Part shown: piece by piece, positions 1-7,438 of the stretch
Position numbering within the stretch: position 1 is the first letter of the stretch
Layout of the letters: each line of letters begins with the position of its first letter
Assembly: GCA_000155435.1 (NCBI GenBank)
Contig: DS990260.1
Span: forward strand, 811,314-875,313
Length of the DNA: 64,000 nucleotides
Direction of reading: 5' to 3'
From: Clostridiales bacterium 1_7_47FAA
Lineage (GTDB): Bacteria > Bacillota > Clostridia > Lachnospirales > Lachnospiraceae
The notes under the pieces: model-generated
Database searches by the model: none
What the model saw: only the letters and a program-made list of their open reading frames with translations
What the model was told of the DNA's origin: nothing
Made by a program: the position numbers and the translations under genes

Positions 1-3
1 ATT

Positions 4-32
4 TACAACTGAATATTTCTTTTGTTGTACTT
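4..32 (+). repeat. Left inverted repeat of the invertible element
   Basis: The core GAATATTTCTTTTGTTGTAC (11-30) is present exactly, in reverse complement, at 277-296. Identity extends to 29 bp with one mismatch. Read as codons in the recombinase frame, it would supply a TAA stop at 32-34 if the enclosed segment were flipped. Confidence 0.85.
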
Positions 33-202
33 AAAAAACAGGGAGGGGGACGATAAAACGGGACAATTACTGATTATGGAAAATTTTAGGAGAATTGATT
101 CCGAAGTTTAAGAAAAGGGTAAATAACAAATAATCTGTTAAAATATTCAAGTTGGTTTAATTTGTGACCCAGCTTGGTTGCTATACCCTTTTTTATCGAA
201 TT

Positions 203-231
203 ATTTTTAAAAATATGTAGAATTTTGTCAA
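203..231 (-). promoter_or_regulatory. Possible promoter inside the invertible segment, reading left
   Basis: On the minus strand TTGACA (231-226) is followed after 17 bases by AAAAAT (208-203), a perfect -35 and a 4/6 -10 in very AT-rich DNA. In the present orientation it points out of the element to the left. After inversion it would read against the recombinase gene. Which gene it drives is unknown because the window begins here. Confidence 0.45.
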
Positions 232-259
232 TAAATGTAGTATACTTTTTTTAAATCTT

Positions 260-1156
260 TCAGGAGTATCCTAAAGTACAACAAAAGAAATATTCCGTTG
301 TATCCTGCAATAGCAGTCTCATCTTTTCAAGCTGCAATCTGTGCTGGCTTCCACTTTCCTTTGTATAAATCCTGGTTGTATTAATATCCCTGTGTCCCAG
401 GATATCCGCTAATTTTGACAGGTTTTTTTCTATTTCATAATATGTCCTTGCAAAAAGGTGTCTTAGGTTGTGTGGAAAAATCTTTTCATTCTTAACTCCG
501 GCCTCCATGCCAAGAGCTTTCATTTCCCTCCATATGTTACTGCGGTCCAGGGCTTTTCCGCTTTTTGTGACAAATATCATACCTGTGCTGATATTCTTTT
601 TTGATGCATAAGACTGCAGGATTGTACAAAGCTGTCTGGTTAACAGCACGGTCCTTATCCTGCCCTTGCACTCAATCTCCGCCTGTCCCCTTCGAATGGC
701 TTCCACTGTGATGAACGACAGTTCCGATACGCGGATCCCGCTTACGCAGATGGTTTCCAGCACAAGGGCCAGCCGTTCATTCCCATTGGCAAAAGCCGTT
801 TTCACCAGCCGCCCATATTCATCCTTTGTCAGTTCCTTCCGCTCAGGATAAAAGGAACTTTTGCTGATTTTTAAAAACTTACTTTCACAGCCATCCCATC
901 CACAGTATTTGAAGAATCCGTTGAGAGCGGCTATGACGCAGTTGATGGTGACCGGGGTCAAACGCTCCCGCAGGTCTGCTTTCCATAACAGTACCACCTC
1001 CTTGGTAACCGGCCCATCTCCTGTGAACTCTTTAAACTGCTTTAAATAATGTCTGTATTTCTTTACTGTCTCCCTGCTCCTTTCGCAACTTTCCAGCCAT
1101 TGTCCATACTCCTCTATCTTCTGGTAAGTTATGATCCTTTCATTTTTTCTTTTCAT
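260..1156 (-). CDS. Tyrosine recombinase/integrase linked to the invertible element
   Basis: This 298-residue tyrosine recombinase probably inverts the adjacent segment. The start at 1156 has AGGAGG five bases upstream; an in-frame ATG at 1261 lacks a good site and would place a terminator-like hairpin in the coding region. The N-terminal SAM-like core-binding domain spans about residues 10-95. The catalytic domain carries R142, H229 and R232 (HNLR), H255 (LGHRD) and the nucleophile Y264. The length is usual for XerC/D-type phage integrases. Its last codons overlap the right inverted repeat, so enzyme and substrate are physically fused. Integration or excision of an element outside the window is the alternative role. 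Confidence 0.88.
   Translation of the reverse strand: MKRKNERIITYQKIEEYGQWLESCERSRETVKKYRHYLKQFKEFTGDGPVTKEVVLLWKADLRERLTPVTINCVIAALNGFFKYCGWDGCESKFLKISKSSFYPERKELTKDEYGRLVKTAFANGNERLALVLETICVSGIRVSELSFITVEAIRRGQAEIECKGRIRTVLLTRQLCTILQSYASKKNISTGMIFVTKSGKALDRSNIWREMKALGMEAGVKNEKIFPHNLRHLFARTYYEIEKNLSKLADILGHRDINTTRIYTKESGSQHRLQLEKMRLLLQDTTEYFFCCTLGYS
274..302 (-). repeat. Right inverted repeat, inside the recombinase 3' end
   Basis: This is the reverse complement of 4-32 with one mismatch. It encodes recombinase residues about 286-294, and the final four codons and the stop (260-273) fall inside the invertible segment. Flipping would therefore swap the C-terminal LGYS and its TGA for an immediate TAA. 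Confidence 0.85.
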
Positions 1157-1203
1157 TCCAGCCTCCTGTAAATGTGTATTTGGGTTTAGTCTGCTCAGAT
1201 GGC

Positions 1204-1239
1204 AAAAAAACATCCAATATCCCCTTAAGGATGTTGGAT
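1204..1239 (-). terminator. Terminator-like hairpin in the recombinase leader
   Basis: On the minus strand an 11-bp stem with one mismatch (1239-1212, built on ATCCAA/TTGGAT and ATCC/GGAT) is followed by seven T (1210-1204). It lies about 50 bases before the recombinase start and after any plausible upstream promoter, so it could attenuate transcription of the recombinase. It could also simply end an upstream transcript. Confidence 0.5.
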
Positions 1240-1479
1240 TGTTCTGCTTATTATTAGACATTCAAATCATATCATAGCGTTTTTTGAAGCTATGACATAT
1301 AGTCTAATGAATAACTATATACGGTTTTTAATTCTTTGCATACTAATATTTTCTTACATTTTACATAAATTTTACACAAATTTTACTTAAGTACTTCCAG
1401 ACCGCAGGCGTGACGCGCAGGCATTGTCATATCCAGGTACCATAAAAAGATAGGATGATTGCCAAAATACAATAAATAA

Positions 1480-1504
1480 GGGTGCGGCCACCATGACCAC
1501 ACCC
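1480..1504 (-). terminator. Probable terminator of the beta-lactamase gene
   Basis: Just after the stop at 1509, the minus strand forms a ten-pair GC-rich stem including G-T pairs (GGGTGTGGTC with GGCCGCACCC), then TTATTTATTG. The T-tract is imperfect. Confidence 0.5.
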
Positions 1505-1508
1505 AATC

Positions 1509-2576
1509 TTACAGAGTATTACAGACATCTGAAACAATATTGACCGCTATCTCTTTTGCCTTTGCGCTGGACACCGCCCTGCCATCGGACCTGCCTATAT
1601 ATACGCAGAAATACCTTCTCCCATCCGGCGTGTCCGCAAAGCCTGTAAACCAGGAATCCACAACAATCCCTTTATCCTTTCCCATTCCGGTCTTTCCATA
1701 AATCTTAACCACCGCCTCATCCTGTTGCGTTACCAGCATGACCTGTTTTAATTGTTCAAGGGTTTCCTCCCCATAATGTGTATCCCTGCCAAAAATACGT
1801 TCCATGACCTGAGTCTGCTCTTTTGCCGAAATCTTCAGGGAGGATTCAATCCAGAACCCTGTCAGGGCACGGTTATCATTATTGGTATTCAACCGCCCTT
1901 CCCAGTCTGAAATATCACAATTCCCATACAATAGCCCATTAAGCACCGCCTGAATCCTGTCTGCCCCAACTTCATCAATAATCTGTCTGTAATACCAGAC
2001 ACAGGAGGTGCGGAATGCTTCATGGAAATCAATATCCTTGTTCCACTTTTCATTCCAGAATATTTCCCCACTCCATTCCCGCACCGAATGTTCCGGTTCA
2101 ATGATTCCATCCTCCAGGGCAATTAAAGAGGATATGATCTTGAAGGTGGAACATGGGGAGCGGCGGGTTTCAACCAGCTCCTGGTTGTAAATCATGTATT
2201 GTTCTTCATCTGGATCATAAATAACAGCGGCGCCGTTCATACCGTCAAAATATCCTGACCAGTCATACTCGGTAATTGCCGGTACGGTGCCCGTATCCTC
2301 AACCGTCTCCCTGGGCGGCTCTGTGTATGGCGGTAATTCCTGGGGAGTCCGGATGGTTGGCGGTAATTCCTGGGTAGTCCGGATGGTTGGCGGTAATTCC
2401 TGGGTAGTCTGGATGGACGGCGCTGTCCCTGCCGGTTCAGGATTATTATTCCCATTCTTGTTGCCAGCAGAACAGCCTGTTATTACTAATAATAAAATCA
2501 TCAGTAAAAGCCCTTGCAATCGCCAAAACCCCTTTTTCGCTGATGATGGACCGTTTGGTTTCTTATCATAGCCCAT
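1509..2576 (-). CDS. Class D beta-lactamase-family lipoprotein
   Basis: This 355-residue protein would be a membrane-anchored serine beta-lactamase or a BlaR1-like penicillin sensor. The signal peptide ends in a lipobox (VITG-C35). A low-complexity linker (about 40-100) contains three copies of a ten-residue TTQELPPTIR-type unit. The catalytic domain has all class D (OXA) signatures: STFK (143-146), SCV (191-193), YGN (217-219), W242 in FWIESSLKIS, and KTG (295-297). The start at 2576 gives a normal lipoprotein signal; an ATG at 2615 preceded by GGGGGA is the alternative. The upstream Rrf2 gene ends 52 bp away on the same strand. Hydrolytic activity is inferred from the motifs only. Confidence 0.85.
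   Translation of the reverse strand: MGYDKKPNGPSSAKKGFWRLQGLLLMILLLVITGCSAGNKNGNNNPEPAGTAPSIQTTQELPPTIRTTQELPPTIRTPQELPPYTEPPRETVEDTGTVPAITEYDWSGYFDGMNGAAVIYDPDEEQYMIYNQELVETRRSPCSTFKIISSLIALEDGIIEPEHSVREWSGEIFWNEKWNKDIDFHEAFRTSCVWYYRQIIDEVGADRIQAVLNGLLYGNCDISDWEGRLNTNNDNRALTGFWIESSLKISAKEQTQVMERIFGRDTHYGEETLEQLKQVMLVTQQDEAVVKIYGKTGMGKDKGIVVDSWFTGFADTPDGRRYFCVYIGRSDGRAVSSAKAKEIAVNIVSDVCNTL
2329..2418 (-). repeat. Three tandem 30-bp units in the beta-lactamase linker
   Basis: Units lie at 2329-2358, 2359-2388 and 2389-2418. The first two differ at one or two bases and the third has a few more changes. They encode repeated Pro/Thr-rich decapeptides between the lipid anchor and the enzyme domain. 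The unit length keeps the frame, so copy-number change would only alter tether length. Confidence 0.9.
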
Positions 2577-2628
2577 GGAATGATTTATCCTCTCAATCAT
2601 ATTTATTGAACACATAAGTCCCCCATAA

Positions 2629-3072
2629 TCACTTATCCGCCGGCATGACTCTCTGATTCCGCCACTCTTCCTCCAGCTGGGCCAGTGAAACCGCATCCAT
2701 CTTCTCCGCCATGGCCTGTACGGCCTCATCCAGATGCACACCTAAAATCTCCTTAAAGAAACGCCCAATCTGACACCCTTCCGATATCCTGGGATGGAAC
2801 TTAAACAGCTCATTGGTGTCATACCCCTCCACCGCCATATATATATCCCACAGACTTATATCTTCCGGATTCCTGGCAAGTACGGTGGCCCCCCTGCCTG
2901 TGGATACATGTAAGATTCCGGCCTTCTTCAGCTTGCCAAACAGCTGTCTGACCATGATGGGATTCCCTCCCGTGCTTTCGGAAATCATTTCACTGGTCAT
3001 CTTTTTATCTTTGAATACCAGGATCATCATCAGCATCTGGACTGTCACTGTAAATTGTGTACTCATGCGCAT
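2629..3072 (-). CDS. Rrf2-family transcriptional regulator
   Basis: This 147-residue winged-helix protein belongs to the Rrf2 family (YwnA-like branch). The start at 3072 is preceded by AAAGGGGGA seven bases upstream; an ATG at 3108 has no such site. The N-terminal helix-turn-helix (about 10-60) contains a GGNPIMVRQLFGKLKKAGI recognition region. There is no three-cysteine cluster of the IscR/NsrR kind, so an iron-sulfur centre is unlikely. It is divergent from a nitroreductase and separated by a region with inverted repeats over the promoter, so control of that gene and of itself is the natural inference. Confidence 0.85.
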   Translation of the reverse strand: MRMSTQFTVTVQMLMMILVFKDKKMTSEMISESTGGNPIMVRQLFGKLKKAGILHVSTGRGATVLARNPEDISLWDIYMAVEGYDTNELFKFHPRISEGCQIGRFFKEILGVHLDEAVQAMAEKMDAVSLAQLEEEWRNQRVMPADK

Positions 3073-3132
3073 GTCACATTCCCCCTTTGACTGTATTCTA
3101 TAAGCCATTGTTTAAAAAGTCAAGTGTAGCCA

Positions 3133-3171
3133 TTGACACTACAAACAAAATGTGCTACCATATTTGTAGCA
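3133..3171 (+). promoter_or_regulatory. Nitroreductase promoter with overlapping operator
   Basis: TTGACA (3133-3138) and TACCAT (3156-3161) are 17 bases apart. A perfect six-base inverted repeat TGCTAC/GTAGCA (3153-3158 and 3166-3171, seven-base spacer) sits on the -10. A second pair TGTAG/CTACA flanks the -35. The position fits repression by the divergent Rrf2 protein. Confidence 0.65.
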
Positions 3172-3208
3172 TAATGAGTTACAAATACATAGCAGGAGGT
3201 ATACATAT

Positions 3209-3736
3209 ATGAAAAATGAAGCTTTGGAAGTCCTTAAAAACAGGCGTTCCATCCGCCGGTTCAAGCCCGAACAGATTTCCCAGGAAGTCCTTGATGTTGT
3301 CCTGGAAGCCGGAACCTACGCCCCCACCGCGGCAGGAACACAATGCCCTGTCATTGTAGCGGTCCAGGATCCGGACCTGGTTGCCAGGCTGGACGCAATG
3401 AATGCAGGAATACTAAACAACCAGAATATTCCCCATCCCTATTACGGCGCGCCGACCATCCTCATCGTGCTGGCGCCTGAGGATGCAATCGTACCGGAGA
3501 TTGACTGCGCCCTGGCAGGCGGCAACCTGTTAAATGCAGCCTATGCCGCAGGACTCGGCTCCTGCTGGATACACCGTTCCAGGGAAATGTTTGAATCCGC
3601 CGAAGGAAAGGCGTTATTGAAACAATGGGGACTGCCGGACACCATGACGGCCGTTGCATCCATTGCCCTGGGATACCCCGACTGTCCCCATCCGCAACCC
3701 GCGCCGCGCAAATCCTCCTATATCATTAAGGTCTGA
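3209..3736 (+). CDS. Nitroreductase-family FMN oxidoreductase
   Basis: This 175-residue single-domain nitroreductase would be an FMN-dependent NAD(P)H oxidoreductase acting on quinones or nitro compounds. RRSIRRF near residue 12 and the APTAAGTQ segment near 38 are the FMN-contacting signatures. AAYAAGLGSCWIH near 110 and the closing ALGYPD near 155 match the fold. It is preceded by AGGAGG and followed by a strong hairpin terminator, so it is a single-gene unit. The physiological substrate is unknown; the divergent Rrf2 gene suggests induction by redox or electrophile stress. Confidence 0.85.
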   Translation: MKNEALEVLKNRRSIRRFKPEQISQEVLDVVLEAGTYAPTAAGTQCPVIVAVQDPDLVARLDAMNAGILNNQNIPHPYYGAPTILIVLAPEDAIVPEIDCALAGGNLLNAAYAAGLGSCWIHRSREMFESAEGKALLKQWGLPDTMTAVASIALGYPDCPHPQPAPRKSSYIIKV

Positions 3737-3747
3737 TTCATAAGGCC

Positions 3748-3801
3748 AAAACCGCAGAACAGGCATCGGAGCATATCGTCCGATGCCTGTTCTGCGGTTT
3801 T
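3748..3801. terminator. Strong bidirectional terminator
   Basis: A perfect 23-bp stem (3748-3770 with 3779-3801) has an eight-base loop and ends in TTTT. It closes the nitroreductase transcript. Confidence 0.9.
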
Positions 3802-3951
3802 GATATATGGTTATCCTTGATTCCATCCCAAAAGATTCCCAATCAACAATTCCGCCTCAGAATAAAGCACTGCATTTCCTGCTAATTTTATCCGGTCATC
3901 CTGCTGCCTGCAATAAAGCGTGCCGCCCACAGAGGAAAGGCGATTTGTGGA

Positions 3952-4407
3952 ATGAACCGGTATCTTGCACTCCAAAAAATAATAGAGCTTGGAAGTTTTA
4001 CAAAAGCAGCTGAAGCGCTTGGTTATACCCAGTCTTCCATCAGCCAGATGATCGGTTCCCTTGAAAATGAACTGGGAATCAAGCTGCTGACCCGTTCCCG
4101 TACCGGCATCAGGCTGACCATTGAAGGCGCTGAACTCAATCCATTTGTTGAGCGCAGCATCATACAATACCGCGCCATGCAGGAAAAGGCAAATGAAATC
4201 AAGGGGCTGGAACCCAGTATCAAATATACGTTCCATGATGATTACGCCATCATGACAATGGTCGAGGCTGGTCTGGGCGTCAGTATACTGGCCGAGCTTG
4301 TGCTGCGCCGGACCAATTATAACATCGTCTGCCTGCCCATCACCCCGCCGGTATACCGGACTCTGGCCATTGCGTATCTGATGGAAAATAAAGGCAGGCT
4401 GCCGTAA
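3952..4407 (+). pseudogene. LysR-family regulator with an internal deletion
   Basis: The 151-codon frame keeps an intact LysR helix-turn-helix (FTKAAEALGYTQSSISQMI, about 16-34). From about residue 86 it jumps directly to a segment typical of the C-terminal half (YAIMTMVEAGLGVSILAEL). Normal LysR proteins have about 290-300 residues, so roughly the first half of the effector domain and some of the C-terminus are missing. The frame is still open, so a short DNA-binding product could be made, but sensing should be lost. No target gene adjoins it. Confidence 0.75.
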
Positions 4408-4435
4408 ATATTCCATCCAGTCTTTCCCATACCCT

Positions 4436-6367
4436 TTATAACTTTAGATTACTGAACCGGCCAGCCGCCAGAATCTGCCGTACAACTGCAGTATCTTTGG
4501 TCAGGTCCGCCAGTTCCTCGAATATAATCCTAAGCTTGCTTGTGCTGTTCACATCTACTGACAACATCAATATGATCTGAACCCGTTCCTCTCCCCAGAT
4601 AACAGGTTTCCTAAGTGTCATCAGGCCAATCCCCTGCTTTATGACATGCCCCTCAAATGCATGTGGGATGGCAAACATGCCTCCAATGGAAGTAGGAGCC
4701 AGTTTCTCCCTTTTCAGAACCGATTCTATGAAACCGCTATCCACATATTTTTCCTGTATCATCCTTTGTCCCAAAAGTACGATAACTTCCTCCGCTGTTT
4801 TACAGTCACAGTTTAAAATGGTTATTTTTTCATTCAGCATGGCCCAGAGATTGGGATAGCTGTTCCCGGATGACGCCATTTTTTCATTTTTTCCCGGATA
4901 AAGGGCCTTGCGCAGCACTTCTATATCCTTATCATTCAATACAGGCGATACCTGGATTACATTGATTCCATCCAAAGCCAGGGGCACCGTGGAAATAACG
5001 CAGTCAAGTGTTTCCTGTTCCAGTACCTCCCTTATCCTGGATACCGGAAGCACCCTGCGGATGGTGATATCAGGAAATACACGCTTTAGCCTGGCTTCAA
5101 AAAACAGCGAGGTCCCCATACCGGTTCCGCAGGCTATGACCACCGTAGGTGCAACCAAGACATCCGATATCTTTCTGCGTTCAAAACTTGCCCCAAGATA
5201 CAAAGCAATATCGCATATTTCATCATCTCCCAGACCCGTGCCAAACTGTTCCGCAATCAGCCCTGCAATATAGGTTGCTATCTCAAATTCATAAGCCAGT
5301 TCATCCTTCACCATCTGCTTAATCGGATTATCCAGATGCATCTGATGGTTCAGACGGTTGAACATTCCCTCTAAATGCATATACAACGTATTCCTAAGAA
5401 GCTGGTCCCCTAATATATCTTCATGGAAGACATCTCCTGCTGCCTTCATGATTTCGTCCAGTTTCTGTATATCCCGTACACCGGATATGACTGCTTTGTT
5501 TTCCATTGGCCTGTTCTGCAGCTTTGCCCCCATAAGATTCATAGTTATATACGCCTGTTCCCCCTCGTCCATAACTATATGAAACTCCTGCTCCAGCTTC
5601 CTGGCCATATGCCCTGCCATGGACCACTGGTTTTTTTGCCTGTACCCATTAAGCTCCCCTTCCGTTGGACAGCAGACATTACCATTCCTGACGCGTTCCA
5701 CCGTTATAGCCAGGCTGATCATCATCTCGGCATAGGATGAATCCGCAAAAGTAAAACCGTAATCATCCTCCATATCGTGAAGGATTGTATGTATCTCCTG
5801 CAGATCAGTTTCCTCAAAAAACGGAACAAGCTTTGTCAAAAGGCCATTTCCCTGGAGTCTGACCAGCTTACTGATGACAGCGCACTCCGCTATGCGTATC
5901 CTGCTCTCCTTCCCAAGCACACGCACGCCATACTTTGCCTTTTTCTCCATTGTCAGTCCCTGCTTCTCCACAAAAGGTATAATCTCATTTACATCGTTGA
6001 CAACCGTACCTTTGCTGACATAAAGGGTATCTGCAATGGATTCCATGGAAAGGTATGAGGGGGCCTGAAGCAGTTTTAAAAGCACATGATATTTCCTGTT
6101 CTCAGGCGCATCTGAACAGATAGGCCTGATATCTGAAAGCAGGCTTTTGATAAATACATTCCCCTGATCCGAACAAGTCAGCCAGACACCTTTTCCAGCC
6201 TGGCTATGCAGATGGCATTCCGGCGTTTTCAGCTCTTCCTTAATATTTTTGATATCCTTTTTGATTGTTTTGGTACTGACATGCAGCATCTTTGCCAGTT
6301 CTACCGTGGTGTAGACCCTGTCATCCTTTGCCAGCAGTTCCAAAAGCTTCATTTCCCTCAGAAGCAT
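4436..6367 (-). CDS. PRD-domain PTS regulator (BglG/MtlR type)
   Basis: This 643-residue transcriptional regulator is controlled by PTS phosphorylation. In order: DeoR-type helix-turn-helix (1-60, TTVELAKMLHVSTKTIKKDI), Mga-like helix-turn-helix (about 90-165), two PRD domains (about 180-390), an EIIB-like domain with a CGTGMGTS loop (near 410) and an EIIA-like domain with the PHAFEG histidine at H569. It is an activator-type protein with DNA-binding heads, not an RNA antiterminator. It follows the aldolase and PTS genes on the same strand after about 160 bp, so it probably controls this fructose-type locus. AGAGGG precedes the start. Confidence 0.9.
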   Translation of the reverse strand: MLLREMKLLELLAKDDRVYTTVELAKMLHVSTKTIKKDIKNIKEELKTPECHLHSQAGKGVWLTCSDQGNVFIKSLLSDIRPICSDAPENRKYHVLLKLLQAPSYLSMESIADTLYVSKGTVVNDVNEIIPFVEKQGLTMEKKAKYGVRVLGKESRIRIAECAVISKLVRLQGNGLLTKLVPFFEETDLQEIHTILHDMEDDYGFTFADSSYAEMMISLAITVERVRNGNVCCPTEGELNGYRQKNQWSMAGHMARKLEQEFHIVMDEGEQAYITMNLMGAKLQNRPMENKAVISGVRDIQKLDEIMKAAGDVFHEDILGDQLLRNTLYMHLEGMFNRLNHQMHLDNPIKQMVKDELAYEFEIATYIAGLIAEQFGTGLGDDEICDIALYLGASFERRKISDVLVAPTVVIACGTGMGTSLFFEARLKRVFPDITIRRVLPVSRIREVLEQETLDCVISTVPLALDGINVIQVSPVLNDKDIEVLRKALYPGKNEKMASSGNSYPNLWAMLNEKITILNCDCKTAEEVIVLLGQRMIQEKYVDSGFIESVLKREKLAPTSIGGMFAIPHAFEGHVIKQGIGLMTLRKPVIWGEERVQIILMLSVDVNSTSKLRIIFEELADLTKDTAVVRQILAAGRFSNLKL

Positions 6368-6525
6368 ACATACCCTCTTTTCCTTATCTTCAATCCATAT
6401 CCGTTAATTGGTACGGCCGGACAAGCGGAGGAACCGCCTGTTTGGCTCTCTCCGCTTGTCAACATATCTTTACTCTCCCCTGTCAGCTTCCTTTTATATA
6501 ATCTCCCCATTCATATTCCTGACTG

Positions 6526-7410
6526 TTAATCCAGCTCCGGCCCTGTACTCTTTTCAAATGTATACCAGCCGCTGGAACCAATCAGGCGCATATATGCTTT
6601 AATATAGTCCTTCATTCCATTCTGGGCAGCTATATTCACATCCATATAATCTATATCCGGGTTCTTTTTCATTGCATCAGCCATAACCTGCCTTCCATGC
6701 TTAAACAGATCCGTGCAGACATTAATCTTATTAATCCCGCAGGCCACAGCCCTGCGTATATTGTCTTCCCCTGCTCCCGAGCCTCCATGAAGTACCAACG
6801 GCATGTCCAGTGCTGTTTTAAGAAGGGTCAGCCTGTCAAAATCCAGCCGGGGCACAAAACCTTTTGGATAGCTTCCATGGGCCGTCCCGATTGCCACGGC
6901 CAGACAGTCACATTCCGTCCGTTCCACGAATTCTTTTGCCTGTTCCGGGTTGGTATACAAATCTATTTTTGTATTATCCGCTTCCACCGCCTGCCCAACA
7001 TGGCCAAGCTCTGCTTCACAGGACATCCCCATGCTGTGTGCTAATGACGCAATCAGGCTGGTCCTTCTGACATTTTCCTCAAACCCATAGCTGGATGAAT
7101 CAATCATCACACTGGAAAAACCACATCTCATGGCATGGGTTATATCTTCATAATTGCTTCCGTGATCCAGGTTAAACGCTACCGGCACATCCACCTCCTG
7201 GGCCAGGCCGCGGATCATCGGGGCCATGATTTCCCCAAACGCATGGGCCTTCATCTGTCTGGGCGATACATTGATGATCACTGCAGAACACTCTTCCCTT
7301 GCAGCCTGTACAATTGCCTTTGCCTGCTCCATATCCGTACAATTGATAGCCATTACCGCATATCCGTTCCTGTGGGCATGAAGAAGCATTTCTTTCATTG
7401 ATACATACAT
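6526..7410 (-). CDS. Class II ketose-bisphosphate aldolase
   Basis: This 294-residue zinc-dependent aldolase of the FbaA/GatY/KbaY family would cleave a ketose bisphosphate into dihydroxyacetone phosphate and an aldehyde. Zinc ligands are visible in LDHG (near 82), HGSYPKG (near 180) and HGGSGAG (near 208), and NVCTDL near 230 is the phosphate-binding end. The length is typical. It lies 29 bp downstream of the EIIC gene, so it probably processes the sugar phosphate delivered by that PTS. Tagatose versus fructose specificity cannot be read from the sequence. Confidence 0.88.
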   Translation of the reverse strand: MYVSMKEMLLHAHRNGYAVMAINCTDMEQAKAIVQAAREECSAVIINVSPRQMKAHAFGEIMAPMIRGLAQEVDVPVAFNLDHGSNYEDITHAMRCGFSSVMIDSSSYGFEENVRRTSLIASLAHSMGMSCEAELGHVGQAVEADNTKIDLYTNPEQAKEFVERTECDCLAVAIGTAHGSYPKGFVPRLDFDRLTLLKTALDMPLVLHGGSGAGEDNIRRAVACGINKINVCTDLFKHGRQVMADAMKKNPDIDYMDVNIAAQNGMKDYIKAYMRLIGSSGWYTFEKSTGPELD

Positions 7411-7438
7411 AGTCCTGTCTCCATTCTGTTATCTATAT

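Larger units (their letters stand above)
4..302. other. Candidate invertible DNA element (inverton)
   Basis: Two 29-bp inverted repeats, 4-32 and 274-302, match at 28 of 29 positions (mismatch at 10/296) and enclose 241 bp of AT-rich DNA. A tyrosine recombinase gene starts at 1156 and its 3' end runs into the right repeat. Inverted repeats around a short promoter-bearing segment next to a recombinase is the known layout of phase-variable invertible promoters in gut bacteria. Inversion itself cannot be shown from one sequence. The gene that would be switched on the left lies outside the window. Confidence 0.75.

Noticed and set aside
225-246. Plus-strand TTGTCA and TATACT as a rightward promoter in the invertible segment
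   Set aside because: Only ten bases separate the two hexamers; about 17 are needed.
2329-2418. Short CRISPR-like repeat array
   Set aside because: The units are contiguous with no spacers and encode an in-frame peptide repeat.
6421-6461. Eleven-base stem between aldolase and PRD regulator genes as a terminator
   Set aside because: There is no T-run on the minus strand after it; it may be structural or regulatory but cannot be called.
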